A stretch of DNA of 37,843 nt, from NCBI GenBank assembly GCA_947174705.1, contig CAMWKB010000010.1, positions 1 to 37,843 of the forward strand. Direction: 5' to 3'. Each line of letters opens with the position of its first letter. The stretch's first letter is position 1. Both the position numbers and the translations under genes were made by a program. Positions 14,549 through 23,057 of this stretch are shown one piece after another. The notes under the pieces were generated by a model that worked only from the letters and a program-made list of their open reading frames with translations, made no database searches and had not been told where the DNA came from. This DNA comes from an uncultured Lachnospiraceae bacterium (lineage in GTDB: Bacteria; Bacillota; Clostridia; Lachnospirales; Lachnospiraceae).

Positions 14549-14596
14549 AAAAATAATCGGAAAGCCCTATAAACATCAAACTTTCCGATTATTTTT
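14549..14596 (-). terminator. Strong terminator after the second blaR1-like gene
   Basis: A 16-base perfect stem, AAAAATAATCGGAAAG (14549-14564) with its complement (14581-14596), around a 16-base loop and with U-rich ends on both strands. It separates the second blaI-blaR1 pair from the promoter of the first. Confidence 0.85.
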
Positions 14597-14618
14597 AAAA
14601 TTTGTATTAAATAATCCT

Positions 14619-16331
14619 CTACGGCGCCTTTGCATTCCAGACGGCAGTATCAACAATCCAAATATCCTGACCATTCCAGCTTTCGCCACTACCTGCCTCT
14701 TCATCAACCGGATTATACATAGGAATCATTACTTCGCTTCCGTCTGCAAAAGTATACCGCACCATTGCCTGCCAAGAATAATCTCCTTCCACTCTGCCAC
14801 TTCCGCCTGTCAGATTCAGGATATTCGCTGCTGCCGTCTCTGGCTTTGCATATACCGTATTGTTAGTGTAAACATTTCCTGTTTCTATCTGATAATTAAT
14901 CTCCTCCACAAAGCCATTTTCCAGGTAATTGACAAACTGATATTCACCGTCAATCATATATGCCTCGTCAAATTCCTCTTTAGATGAAATACTGTCCAAA
15001 AACTTCAGACTACTGCCAACTGCCTTAATCTCACCTTCAACGGTTGTATAATGCATCTCTTCCTTCCATACCGCCATGTGCGGGTCGAATGTCATTGCAT
15101 AATAGTAAATATCCGCTTTATTTTCTTCCTGAATGATCCTATACCTGAAACTGTCAACAAAAGGGCTTGACATTCCTAATGTATATACATCATCCCCTAC
15201 TTTTTCCAACAGAAATACATTTTCAAGTGCGGTTTCCTCATCTATGTATGCCTCCACCATTTTTGCCCCGTCCCGACCGCTAAATGCTGTTGCGTAATTT
15301 TCTACAAATTCTGACAGCCTATCCAAATCAACTTCATCTACATTATCTCCCGCCGGATTCAATATAAGCCCGACACTTACAATTATAAGAATCGCCACAG
15401 CCAAGACTACGGTTATAAATGCTCTTTTATGATATCCTAATATATTCTGAATTCTACCCTTAACATTCCCTTCCCCAAATGCCAACGGACTGCCTTGGAA
15501 AAGTTTTCGCTCAACAGACAGGGAAAGTAAAGAGCGCGAGTATTCTTTCTTTACACCTTCACCCAGCTTCTTAAGCACCGCTTCATCACAAGACATTTCC
15601 ATATCATTTTCCATAAGAACAAAAGCTACCCATACAAGCGGATTGAACCAATGCAGGCATACGACCAGATACGCCAATATTTTTATTAAATAATCCCTTC
15701 TTACAATATGGATTTCTTCATGCGTCAAAACATACTTCCGCTCGTCTTCGTTTATATATGCCGGAATGTAAATTCGCGGCCTTACTATACCAAATACAAA
15801 AGGCGTATCAATCCCCTCCGCTTCATATATATTCTTCTCTATGTATATAGCGTTTTTCAAAGAATATCTCATACGCAGCGTTGCTACTATGCTGTAAAGT
15901 ATAAGCAGCGCCATTCCTGCCGCCCATATCCATGAAGCCACAACAAATGCTTCATTTATCCATGTATTCCTGCTCATTTCCTGCATATCTGTATTAAAAT
16001 TAAAAAAGGAATCTTGAATATTATCTGTATTTATCTGTGTAGGCAGTGTCGGTATGTCATCATCCTCCATATTGTTTTGATTCAGGTCCGCGGCAGCCCA
16101 CCTATCTATATTTTCCTGTGAAATAATATCTGTATCCACCCTAAGCAGGCTGTAAGTACTCGATATTGAAAATGGACAAATAAGCCGGAACAGCACTACG
16201 CTCCACAACAGATAAGAAAAAATTTTAGCTTGTTTTCTCAGCAAAAATCTAAGCACAATAACCGATATAATACAATAACTCGCCGTGAAACTCATGTTCA
16301 ATATTTTGATAAATATATAACTTAATTCCAT
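14619..16331 (-). CDS. BlaR1/MecR1-like M56 sensor protease (second pair)
   Basis: A 570-residue M56 membrane protease, shorter than its neighbour. Helices at about 5-30, 38-55, 130-150, 222-240 and 303-324 surround the zinc protease: HEEIH (204-208) and MEMSCDEAVLKKLG (245-258). The extracellular C-terminus (330-570) is a different sequence from the first sensor, with no repeats and no penicillin-binding motifs; it begins EVDLDRLSEFVENYATAF and contains a tail rich in aromatic residues. I start it at the ATG at 16329-16331 because GAGAGGAAG stands just upstream; a longer frame would overlap the blaI stop and lacks a site. It is 82 bases after blaI-2 and presumably cleaves that repressor on an unknown wall-stress signal. 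Confidence 0.87.
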   Translation of the reverse strand: MELSYIFIKILNMSFTASYCIISVIVLRFLLRKQAKIFSYLLWSVVLFRLICPFSISSTYSLLRVDTDIISQENIDRWAAADLNQNNMEDDDIPTLPTQINTDNIQDSFFNFNTDMQEMSRNTWINEAFVVASWIWAAGMALLILYSIVATLRMRYSLKNAIYIEKNIYEAEGIDTPFVFGIVRPRIYIPAYINEDERKYVLTHEEIHIVRRDYLIKILAYLVVCLHWFNPLVWVAFVLMENDMEMSCDEAVLKKLGEGVKKEYSRSLLSLSVERKLFQGSPLAFGEGNVKGRIQNILGYHKRAFITVVLAVAILIIVSVGLILNPAGDNVDEVDLDRLSEFVENYATAFSGRDGAKMVEAYIDEETALENVFLLEKVGDDVYTLGMSSPFVDSFRYRIIQEENKADIYYYAMTFDPHMAVWKEEMHYTTVEGEIKAVGSSLKFLDSISSKEEFDEAYMIDGEYQFVNYLENGFVEEINYQIETGNVYTNNTVYAKPETAAANILNLTGGSGRVEGDYSWQAMVRYTFADGSEVMIPMYNPVDEEAGSGESWNGQDIWIVDTAVWNAKAP

Positions 16332-16380
16332 TAAAATCTTCCTCTCTATTAAAACGTATTTCCAAGTAATTATGAAACTA

Positions 16381-16406
16381 ATATCTAAGTTCTTGGCCTT
16401 AGATAT
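16381..16406. repeat. Small palindrome between blaI-2 and blaR1-2
   Basis: ATATCTAA (16381-16388) and TTAGATAT (16399-16406) form an 8-base inverted repeat. Bases 16384-16399 match 18562-18577 at 15 of 16 positions, inside the large palindrome. Confidence 0.5.
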
Positions 16407-16413
16407 CATGTTT

Positions 16414-16773
16414 TCACTCTTTAAAACTATCAATCAAATTCTTAATTTCCTCAGCCTGTTCAGCCGTCAATTTTTTCCCACCCATAAACGCCGTCAAAAA
16501 CCTTGGTATAGAACCTCCAAAAGACTCTTCGATAAAGTTCCTGCTTTTATGACTGTAAAATTCTTCTTTACTGATCAGGGCAGTCACCACCGCCTTTTCA
16601 TTTTGAAAAATTCCCCTATCGCACAGCTTCTTTAAAACAGTGTATGTCGTTGATTTCTTCCAATTAAATTCCTTCTCGCACAATTTCACTAACTCGGGAG
16701 AAGTGATTGGCTCCTTTTCCCAAATTAATTCCGCAAACCTTAATTCGCCCTCCGCTAATTTATACTCTTTCAT
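16414..16773 (-). CDS. BlaI/MecI family transcriptional repressor (second pair)
   Basis: A 119-residue winged-helix protein: LAEGELRFAELIWEKEPITSPELVKLCEKEFNWKKSTTYTVLKKLCDRGIF is the characteristic N-terminal DNA-binding part, and the C-terminus GGKKLTAEQAEEIKNLIDSF is the dimer helix. It is clearly diverged from the first BlaI in the recognition helix (KKSTTYTVLKKL against DKHIIITMLNRM), which agrees with the different operator dyads. GGGAGGA lies 9 bases before the ATG. It should repress its own promoter and the sensor gene behind it. Confidence 0.93.
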   Translation of the reverse strand: MKEYKLAEGELRFAELIWEKEPITSPELVKLCEKEFNWKKSTTYTVLKKLCDRGIFQNEKAVVTALISKEEFYSHKSRNFIEESFGGSIPRFLTAFMGGKKLTAEQAEEIKNLIDSFKE

Positions 16774-16841
16774 GTAATTAATTCCTCCCGCTAAACTTAT
16801 TATCCAGATGATTTCGAAACTGTTATATGGATTAAAAAAAT

Positions 16842-16898
16842 GGGTCTATAGGTAATAGACTGTATATTCAGTCTATCGCCTATAGACCCGCATGTCAA
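16842..16898 (-). promoter_or_regulatory. Promoter with two 6-5-6 operators for the second blaI-blaR1 pair
   Basis: On the minus strand TTGACA (16893-16898), 17 bases, TAGACT (16870-16875). GTCTAT-N5-ATAGAC occurs twice, at 16844-16860 and 16871-16887, 27 bases apart. One copy covers the spacer and -10, the other the start region. The two together also form a long hairpin (11 plus 8 base pairs). Confidence 0.8.
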
Positions 16899-16971
16899 CA
16901 CACAACTAAAAAAAGATAACAAATTCGCCTTCTGATTCCATCTGATGACATACTTTCCTATAAGGTAAGAA

Positions 16972-18390
16972 TTAAAATCTAACTATATCCCCATTTTTTA
17001 TTGCCTTAGTAGCAGAAATCACAACCTGGCTGTCACTGTCCAGCGCACCCTGCAGCGCCGCCCAGTTTTCGTTTTGATCAAGCACTTTAACATTTACTTC
17101 TTCTATATAATATTCCATACCCAAAATGCCTTCCCGTTCTTTTACTACATATACATAAGTTCTTCCGTTGTTCTCGTAAACGGCATAGGGATCGACACAA
17201 CAGTAATATTTATCTCCGGGCTCACTGTGACGGATCGTACCTGACAACCCGGGCATTCCTATTCCTTCCGGTAAATCCATATTAATTTCGTAATTTCCGG
17301 GCATGGTTTCACTTTCTGCCAAATTTTCTACCGATAAATCTATATCCCTGCTGACGCCTTCTAACTTCAAAGAAACTTTATCCTTTAAACCGACATATTT
17401 TTTCTGTTCTTTATCAATAGTCGCTTTAAACTGATACGGAATACTCTCATCTGCAAGCAGCATAACTGCCGAATCAGAGACCCGATTTCCTTCACTGATA
17501 TTAATATCTGTAATAAATCCGCCCGCCTTAGACGAAATCTGACCTTCGTTGCTCTCTATTTCCTTATACTTTGCAAGCTCCTCCTGCAAACCGGCAAGCT
17601 CAAGTTTATAGGATGCCAAAGTAGAATCCGTGTTATCAGGCAGCAGGATATCTTCTACCCTTCTTCCGGCTTCTTTTATTATATTATCTCTGGCACGCTT
17701 AGCGTCAGCCTCCGCGTATGCCGCTGCCTTGAGCGCTTCTTTTAATTCTTCGCTCGCCTCTTCTCCTCCGGCTTCTTCAATCTTTTTTTCTATCTTGTTA
17801 ACCTCTTCCGCCGCCCTGCCGACTAAATCATTATAATACCTTGCCTGCTCGTCATAGTCTTCCCTTGCGCGCTCTTCCTCAAGCGTTTTTTTCTGACTGG
17901 CAAGCGCTGCGTTTTGATTAAGCGTATCGACCTGAAGCTGCAGCTTGGAAATCTGTATCTCCTTTTCTTTGATACTTTCTTTTAAATCATCTAAATCCAC
18001 TGTAAAAAGTATGTCTCCCTCTTCCACCTTATCTCCAACCTGCACCAGAATCTTCTCTACCCTGACTCCGCTAAGAACTGTAAGCGGCTTCTTTTCCCCC
18101 GCCACAACAATGCCGTCCGTTTCAACAATATGCTCTATATATTTTTCTGCCGGCCTATCCGTTAAAACCACCGGAAGTTTAGAAGCATAGATGCTCTTAG
18201 ATATAACAGTACAAAGCCACATCAACCCCAGGAATATAAGAAACCCGTATATAATCCTGCGTTTATTTAAACCACCCCTATACACGCCATTTCCACCAAA
18301 ACCGATTATTCCATTTTCGCCCTGTACCACCCTGATAACTCCACTATCTTCCTGCATCACTATCAAATCTCTCTTCTCCTGCATTACCAC
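16972..18390 (-). CDS. HlyD-like membrane fusion (periplasmic-adaptor type) protein
   Basis: A 472-residue membrane fusion protein. After a polar start comes one transmembrane helix (about 46-68), a biotinyl-lipoyl-like half (LSGVRVEKILVQVGDKVEEGDILFTVD), a long coiled coil of Glu/Lys/Ala-rich helices (about 135-290, interrupted near the middle), the second lipoyl half (SKAGGFITDINISEGNRVSDSAVMLLAD) and beta-barrel domains. Such proteins work with ABC or other exporters in Firmicutes, but no transporter gene is adjacent, so its partner is unknown. The GTG at 18390 has AAAGGA 5 bases upstream; an ATG six bases later is an equal choice. The promoter was not identified; the big palindrome lies upstream. 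Confidence 0.82.
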   Translation of the reverse strand: MVMQEKRDLIVMQEDSGVIRVVQGENGIIGFGGNGVYRGGLNKRRIIYGFLIFLGLMWLCTVISKSIYASKLPVVLTDRPAEKYIEHIVETDGIVVAGEKKPLTVLSGVRVEKILVQVGDKVEEGDILFTVDLDDLKESIKEKEIQISKLQLQVDTLNQNAALASQKKTLEEERAREDYDEQARYYNDLVGRAAEEVNKIEKKIEEAGGEEASEELKEALKAAAYAEADAKRARDNIIKEAGRRVEDILLPDNTDSTLASYKLELAGLQEELAKYKEIESNEGQISSKAGGFITDINISEGNRVSDSAVMLLADESIPYQFKATIDKEQKKYVGLKDKVSLKLEGVSRDIDLSVENLAESETMPGNYEINMDLPEGIGMPGLSGTIRHSEPGDKYYCCVDPYAVYENNGRTYVYVVKEREGILGMEYYIEEVNVKVLDQNENWAALQGALDSDSQVVISATKAIKNGDIVRF

Positions 18391-18461
18391 TTCAGTCCTT
18401 TCGAATCATCTCTTACTCAATCAACTGCGAAACCACCATCCGGGCTTACGAACCCATACAA

Positions 18462-18594
18462 ATTGCGAAACTCTTCTCCAGTACCCAGAACTTAGACATT
18501 ATAAACAAAAAGGCGGAGTGAGTTCGCTCCCGCGGTCGAACTCCGTTTTTTGTTTATAATGTCTAAGTTCGTGGCCTGCCACCATTTTCGCAAT
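18462..18594. repeat. Large nested palindrome with embedded terminator
   Basis: The core arms at 18488-18511 and 18547-18570 are perfectly complementary over 24 bases (ends GAACTTAGAC and GTCTAAGTTC). Inside them CGGAGT (18514-18519) pairs with ACTCCG (18540-18545), and on the minus strand the inner hairpin runs into CTTTTTGTTT, a terminator for the ABC importer operon. Outside them ATTGCGAAA (18462-18470) and TTTCGCAAT (18586-18594) form a further 9-base pair. A partly similar GCGAAACCACC block precedes at 18426-18438. It is far larger than a terminator needs and looks like a repeat element. Confidence 0.7.
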
Positions 18595-18598
18595 CCCC

Positions 18599-19471
18599 CT
18601 ACTCTTTAAGCCCGGAAAAAATAATCCCCTGCTCCAAATAATCCTGTCCCCATATAAAAACAAACACCGCAGGAATCAATGTAATCATCGACGCCACAAA
18701 AGCATATCCGGCCTGAGCCCAGGTTATTTCAGGCAGATACAGCGAAAGCGGCCATAATGCTTTACTTTCGATAAACGCCATCGGCTGCTCCATCATGTTC
18801 CAATATTCCAGAAAACCAAGCACCATAGCCGACAAAATACCGCTTTTCCCAAGAGGAAGCCCTATGTGACAAAAAATCTTAAACTCTCCGGCGCCGTCAA
18901 TCCGTGCGGCTTCAATAAGCTGCATCGGTATACTTCTGAATCCGCCGTAAGCAAGAAATACCGGAAAAGTAGAAAATATCGCCGGCAGAATGATCGCCTT
19001 ATGCGTATCCAACAAGCCCAGTGAATTGAGTACCAAATAGCTTGAGAGCATCGTGACCTGAAAGGGCAGCAGCATAAGCACCACATAAAGTACAAAAAGC
19101 ATACGGTTTCCCTTAACCTTATATATTGCAAAAGCCCATGCCGCCGGCACCCCTACAATGAGCTGCCCTGCCAGAATACACGCTACCAGCTTAATCGAGT
19201 TCCAAAACAGCACGAAAAACTGCGGCGTCAAAAAAAGCAATTTTCCATAGTTTTCAAATGTCGGATAATCCGGTATGAGTTTCCAGTTTATAAATTCTAC
19301 ACTGTCAAGAAAAAGCGGCGACAAATACTGCTTTAATTCCCCGCTTCCCATAACCGAACCTGTTATAAGCAATATTATCGGAAGACAGACAAAAACTGCA
19401 GGCAACAACAATAGAGTTTTTATTAAATTTGATTTTAATTTTTCAAAAATTAATTCCGCTTTTTCCATCAT
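18599..19471 (-). CDS. ABC sugar transporter permease, MalG-like
   Basis: A 290-residue inner-membrane permease of carbohydrate-uptake type 1 importers, with about six helices. The EAA loop, which contacts the ATPase, is seen as EAARIDGAGEFKIFCHIGLPLGKSG (about 183-207), and the family start pattern of a long extracellular loop between helices 1 and 2 is present. ATG at 19471 has GGATG overlapping the stop of the upstream permease, and the gap is 9 bases. No ATPase gene is in the operon; a shared MsmX-type ATPase encoded elsewhere is usual in Firmicutes. The terminator is the palindrome at 18488-18570. Confidence 0.93.
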   Translation of the reverse strand: MMEKAELIFEKLKSNLIKTLLLLPAVFVCLPIILLITGSVMGSGELKQYLSPLFLDSVEFINWKLIPDYPTFENYGKLLFLTPQFFVLFWNSIKLVACILAGQLIVGVPAAWAFAIYKVKGNRMLFVLYVVLMLLPFQVTMLSSYLVLNSLGLLDTHKAIILPAIFSTFPVFLAYGGFRSIPMQLIEAARIDGAGEFKIFCHIGLPLGKSGILSAMVLGFLEYWNMMEQPMAFIESKALWPLSLYLPEITWAQAGYAFVASMITLIPAVFVFIWGQDYLEQGIIFSGLKE

Positions 19472-19480
19472 TACTCATCC

Positions 19481-20410
19481 CTACCTGCTATCCCACAAAT
19501 GCTGCAGCAGCATAATGACCACAAACAAAAATCCCCCAACACAAACCGTTGCCGCCGCCATTTTATCAAAATCCAGATTTACAAACCAGTTATTAAATAA
19601 ATGCTGCAAAAGATATATGTCCTGTTCCGGGTACGCACCCGCAGTTAAATATGCCTCCCTGTATATCTTAAAAGAGTTAAGGAATGACAATATAACTATC
19701 GTGTACAGACTGCCTTTCAAATTAGGAAGTATAATTTTGAAAAAGCATTGGAGCTCTGAGGCGCCGTCTACTCTCGCCGCCTCTATGAGCTCATTGGAAA
19801 TGCCAAGGATTCCCGCCAGCCACAAAACCAACGTATAGCCTGTATTCTTCCAAATATAGCTGGCTACCAATACCCAGAAAGCCGCACTGCTTCCCAGATA
19901 ATCTTTATGTATTTCGCCCCATAAGCCGGTCAGCTCCCCAAGTTTGCTTAAGAATAAATTCAAAAATCCCTGCTTATAAAATAGCATCTTCCAGACAATA
20001 ACAATGGTTGCCGTAGGCATGGCCAGCGGGAATAAATACAGAGACTTTATTACTCCCGCATTTTTTAACCTGCTGACCGGCATTGCAATTATAAGACCGA
20101 TTACCACTAGCAGCGGAATACACACTATCGTAAAACGAAACGTGTTTTTTATGGCAAGCCCGAAAGCCTGATTGGTAAAAACAGTCCTGTAATTTTGAAA
20201 TCCGCAAAACTGCTTTGTTATCACCGTATGAAAAGAGCGTTTAAACACATCCAGAAACGGAATAATTACAAATACCAGTGTTCCCAATAAGCTGGGCATC
20301 ATAAAAGTAAAGAAAGCGCGCGCGTCTTTAAGTCTTTTACCCCTGTATTTAGATGCCTTTACTATATGTTTATTTGTTGTTGATTCCTGCACTCTTATGC
20401 CCTTTTTCAT
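19481..20410 (-). CDS. ABC sugar transporter permease, MalF-like
   Basis: A 309-residue partner permease: a basic N-terminus, the first helix ARAFFTFMMPSLLGTLVFVIIPFLDVF typical of LplB/MalF-like permeases, and the EAA loop EAARVDGASELQCFFKIILPNLKGS. With the MalG-like protein it forms the membrane channel. The ATG at 20410 has a weak site; a GTG at 20392 has AGGG 7 bases upstream and may be the real start. The binding-protein gene is 50 bases upstream, giving the order binding protein, MalF, MalG. Confidence 0.93.
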   Translation of the reverse strand: MKKGIRVQESTTNKHIVKASKYRGKRLKDARAFFTFMMPSLLGTLVFVIIPFLDVFKRSFHTVITKQFCGFQNYRTVFTNQAFGLAIKNTFRFTIVCIPLLVVIGLIIAMPVSRLKNAGVIKSLYLFPLAMPTATIVIVWKMLFYKQGFLNLFLSKLGELTGLWGEIHKDYLGSSAAFWVLVASYIWKNTGYTLVLWLAGILGISNELIEAARVDGASELQCFFKIILPNLKGSLYTIVILSFLNSFKIYREAYLTAGAYPEQDIYLLQHLFNNWFVNLDFDKMAAATVCVGGFLFVVIMLLQHLWDSR

Positions 20411-20460
20411 ATATATTTACACCTATAAATCACGACACGCGCCTCAATTCTATACAAATT

Positions 20461-22869
20461 CTACTCCGCTAAAAATAGTGAAACTTTCTTCTCAATAGCG
20501 TTTACCGCATCTTCAAGACTCTTTTCTCCTCTGAAATAGGCAATGCCTTCTTCATATACGGCCTCTTCTAGCATACCGTTCTCTATATAAGCTGTATTTA
20601 ATGACTCTATACACTTCTTAAATTCAGCCGCCTGCTCCTCACTCGACCAGTATGTTATAAAGTCAAGTCTGGTTCCATCCTCATAACTTGAAGATTCCCA
20701 TGAATACGCCCCTTCTTCATTTACCAGACTCTTATCCACTTTAAAACTATCATCATAAGCAGCCTTATTGACTGTAAACCCATTAAACATAGCTGACTGG
20801 TTTTCTTTGCCAAGACACAGTTTTATGAAATCCTGCGCCTGTGAGGTATACTGCGACGCTGCATTGATACCCATTAATGTATTGGCGCAGAATACATTCT
20901 GGCATTGTCCGTCCATAAGCGCCCATACCCTGTCTTCAAATCCATCTACCTTGTTTACGGAAATCACATGGTCATAATCGCTGCGCGAGCTGAGCGCGTT
21001 CATAAACAGCTTAATATTTCCTGCTGTATACTCAAGTCCTCTGGCTGTTGTTCTCAAATACTTGGACTCGTCATATAATTCTCCCATTTCTGACAGCCAG
21101 TATTCGTTTGTACGATTGTATCTTTCGATTAACTCTTCCGGAAGTCCGTCCAGATGGGCGTCATAAATTCTCTTGGTCTGTTTAAGATATTCCGTAACCG
21201 CTTCCTTATCAATTTCCCCGCTTTCCTTAGTCCACGCAGGAACCGATGTCATGGAGAAGAAACGCAGTATTCCTTTTTCACTTGCAATATTAAACAAGTT
21301 ATCACCCGGATTATCCTTCCGCAGCTCCTCTATCATATCCGCCAAACCTGCCAAATCCTTTGCCTTGGAAAGATACTTATCTTCACTCATAATAACCGGA
21401 ACCTGTATTTCACAGGGCATAGCATATAATTTATCGCCCGTCTTCATAGCGTCCACAATGTTCCCGAATAATTCTTCGTCTCCGCTTAAACCATCTATAA
21501 GCGGGCTTAAATCAAGCAAAAGACCTTTTTCAATATAAGAATCTAACGGCATATCATCCAATATCAGAACATCCGGTCCTTCTCCTGCCATTATCTTGGT
21601 ATTCAGACTCTTTAGCGCATCGTCTCTTGTAACCGAACTGTCATTTCCCATACCCATTTCATATTCCACATAGACTTCAGGATTTGCAGTCTGATACAGA
21701 GAAATTGCCTGACGTATTGTATCATTTTCTTTAAGACTGTATACTTTAAGCCTTTCGTTCGGAACCGTAGGCATATCGGGATCATAGACGAAATGAACCA
21801 GTCTGCCGCCGCTGAATATAGCCATAAACTCATTATTCGGAAGCATTATCATACTGCCAATGCCATAGGCCGGATTAGAAAATGTACATAAATTTCCGTC
21901 AATGACCTCCTCCACTGCACTGCCTCCTATTACGTGTCTGTGCAGCCCCTTTTGTCCCGCAATATAAATTACATTTTCTTCTCCTATAAAGGGATATAGT
22001 TCATACCAGTCACTGCCAAAGCTATTACCGCTCTCATAATTCTCACTCATAAAGTCTTCTAAAACTTTATCCTCTATATACTCCTCTTTTTCTATATCAT
22101 AAATAAGCGGTGCCTTATAATCAAAACCATCCATTACTAACAGACTTCCGCAAACGTTCATTAACCCAGGGCCTTCCGACATAGTGAGAAACAATTCGCA
22201 GCTTCCGTCTTCCTTAGCTTCATAAAGATTATCACCTCCCAGAAAGCTTACAAAAACCCTGCCCGTCTCTGTTACCACAGCATGTCTCGGATAATGCCCG
22301 GCTTCAGCCGGCGTCTCTACAGGAATTTCCGTACCGTCCGGCTTTATAATAAAAAGGAACTGTTCATAATCATCATTGTCATCACTAACGCCATATATAA
22401 CGGCAGCCGTCCCGTCACCGCCTATCGCAGTTTCCGAGATATACGTTTTGTCATCCATCATTTTCTTATGCCATGCCCAGTCGTCCGCTTCCCAGGTTTC
22501 CCCATTATCCTTTGAAATCCAAAACGGATGTGAACTTCCCTCTGTGATAATAAGAGTTCCGTCATTTAATCTGAATATGCCGTTACCCGTAAGTCCGTTG
22601 ATTTTATCTGACATATCTGTCACTTTTTCTACATACCGCCCCATTGCAACCGGTTCGTCCGACGCAGATTGGCTGCCCTGACTGTCTGCATTTGTACCAG
22701 TCGAAGCCGTCTGCGCTGCCGCGTCCGGATTGTCTGTATTGTTTGTACTTTCAGTCGTCTTAGTACAACCGCTGAGTATTGTCGCTAACATTGCAAATAA
22801 TAATATAAGCGATACTATTTTCTTTGGTGTTCTTTGATTAAATTTTGTGTTTGTTTGAATATTTTTCAC
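20461..22869 (-). CDS. ABC substrate-binding lipoprotein with N-terminal Asp-box (propeller-like) domain
   Basis: An 802-residue lipoprotein, almost twice the usual length of a family 1 sugar-binding protein. Residues 1-35 are a signal peptide with lipobox LSGC, then a Ser/Thr/Gln/Ala linker. Residues about 75-365 look like a beta-propeller: an Asp box SKDNGETW (119-126) and strands such as GTLIITE, GRVFVSF, ENVIYIAG and NNEFMAIFSGGRLVHF. From about 372 (NERLKVYSL--NDTIRQAISLYQTANPEV) a normal SBP_bac_1 domain begins, with MAGEGPDVLILDDMPLDSYIEKGLLLDLSPLID and family-like ends. It starts at GTG (22867-22869) with AAGGAGGAG upstream. The propeller may bind a surface glycan or protein; that is inference. 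Confidence 0.88.
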   Translation of the reverse strand: MKNIQTNTKFNQRTPKKIVSLILLFAMLATILSGCTKTTESTNNTDNPDAAAQTASTGTNADSQGSQSASDEPVAMGRYVEKVTDMSDKINGLTGNGIFRLNDGTLIITEGSSHPFWISKDNGETWEADDWAWHKKMMDDKTYISETAIGGDGTAAVIYGVSDDNDDYEQFLFIIKPDGTEIPVETPAEAGHYPRHAVVTETGRVFVSFLGGDNLYEAKEDGSCELFLTMSEGPGLMNVCGSLLVMDGFDYKAPLIYDIEKEEYIEDKVLEDFMSENYESGNSFGSDWYELYPFIGEENVIYIAGQKGLHRHVIGGSAVEEVIDGNLCTFSNPAYGIGSMIMLPNNEFMAIFSGGRLVHFVYDPDMPTVPNERLKVYSLKENDTIRQAISLYQTANPEVYVEYEMGMGNDSSVTRDDALKSLNTKIMAGEGPDVLILDDMPLDSYIEKGLLLDLSPLIDGLSGDEELFGNIVDAMKTGDKLYAMPCEIQVPVIMSEDKYLSKAKDLAGLADMIEELRKDNPGDNLFNIASEKGILRFFSMTSVPAWTKESGEIDKEAVTEYLKQTKRIYDAHLDGLPEELIERYNRTNEYWLSEMGELYDESKYLRTTARGLEYTAGNIKLFMNALSSRSDYDHVISVNKVDGFEDRVWALMDGQCQNVFCANTLMGINAASQYTSQAQDFIKLCLGKENQSAMFNGFTVNKAAYDDSFKVDKSLVNEEGAYSWESSSYEDGTRLDFITYWSSEEQAAEFKKCIESLNTAYIENGMLEEAVYEEGIAYFRGEKSLEDAVNAIEKKVSLFLAE

Positions 22870-22980
22870 AACTTCTCCTCCTTATGATAATAATTCTGAC
22901 AATCGCATCATAACAATTTTATCTCTAAACAACCTCTAAAAAGATATTGCCGTAAAATGTGATTTTTAAAGTTATATTTG

Positions 22981-23003
22981 TAAATATTCTTAGAGAATAT
23001 TTA
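22981..23003. promoter_or_regulatory. Dyad in the divergent importer / two-component promoter region
   Basis: TAAATATTCT (22981-22990) and AGAATATTTA (22994-23003) form a perfect 10-base inverted repeat with a 3-base centre, upstream of the response regulator promoter. It is a candidate operator, perhaps of the regulator itself. Confidence 0.45.
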
Positions 23004-23012
23004 AAGATTTCT

Positions 23013-23040
23013 TTGTTAAAATTATAAATACTGATATAAT
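23013..23040 (+). promoter_or_regulatory. Promoter of the first two-component system
   Basis: TTGTTA (23013-23018), 16 bases, TATAAT (23035-23040) with TG one base upstream (extended -10), 17 bases before the regulator ATG at 23058. Confidence 0.55.
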
Positions 23041-23057
23041 ACAAAGGGGTACATGAA

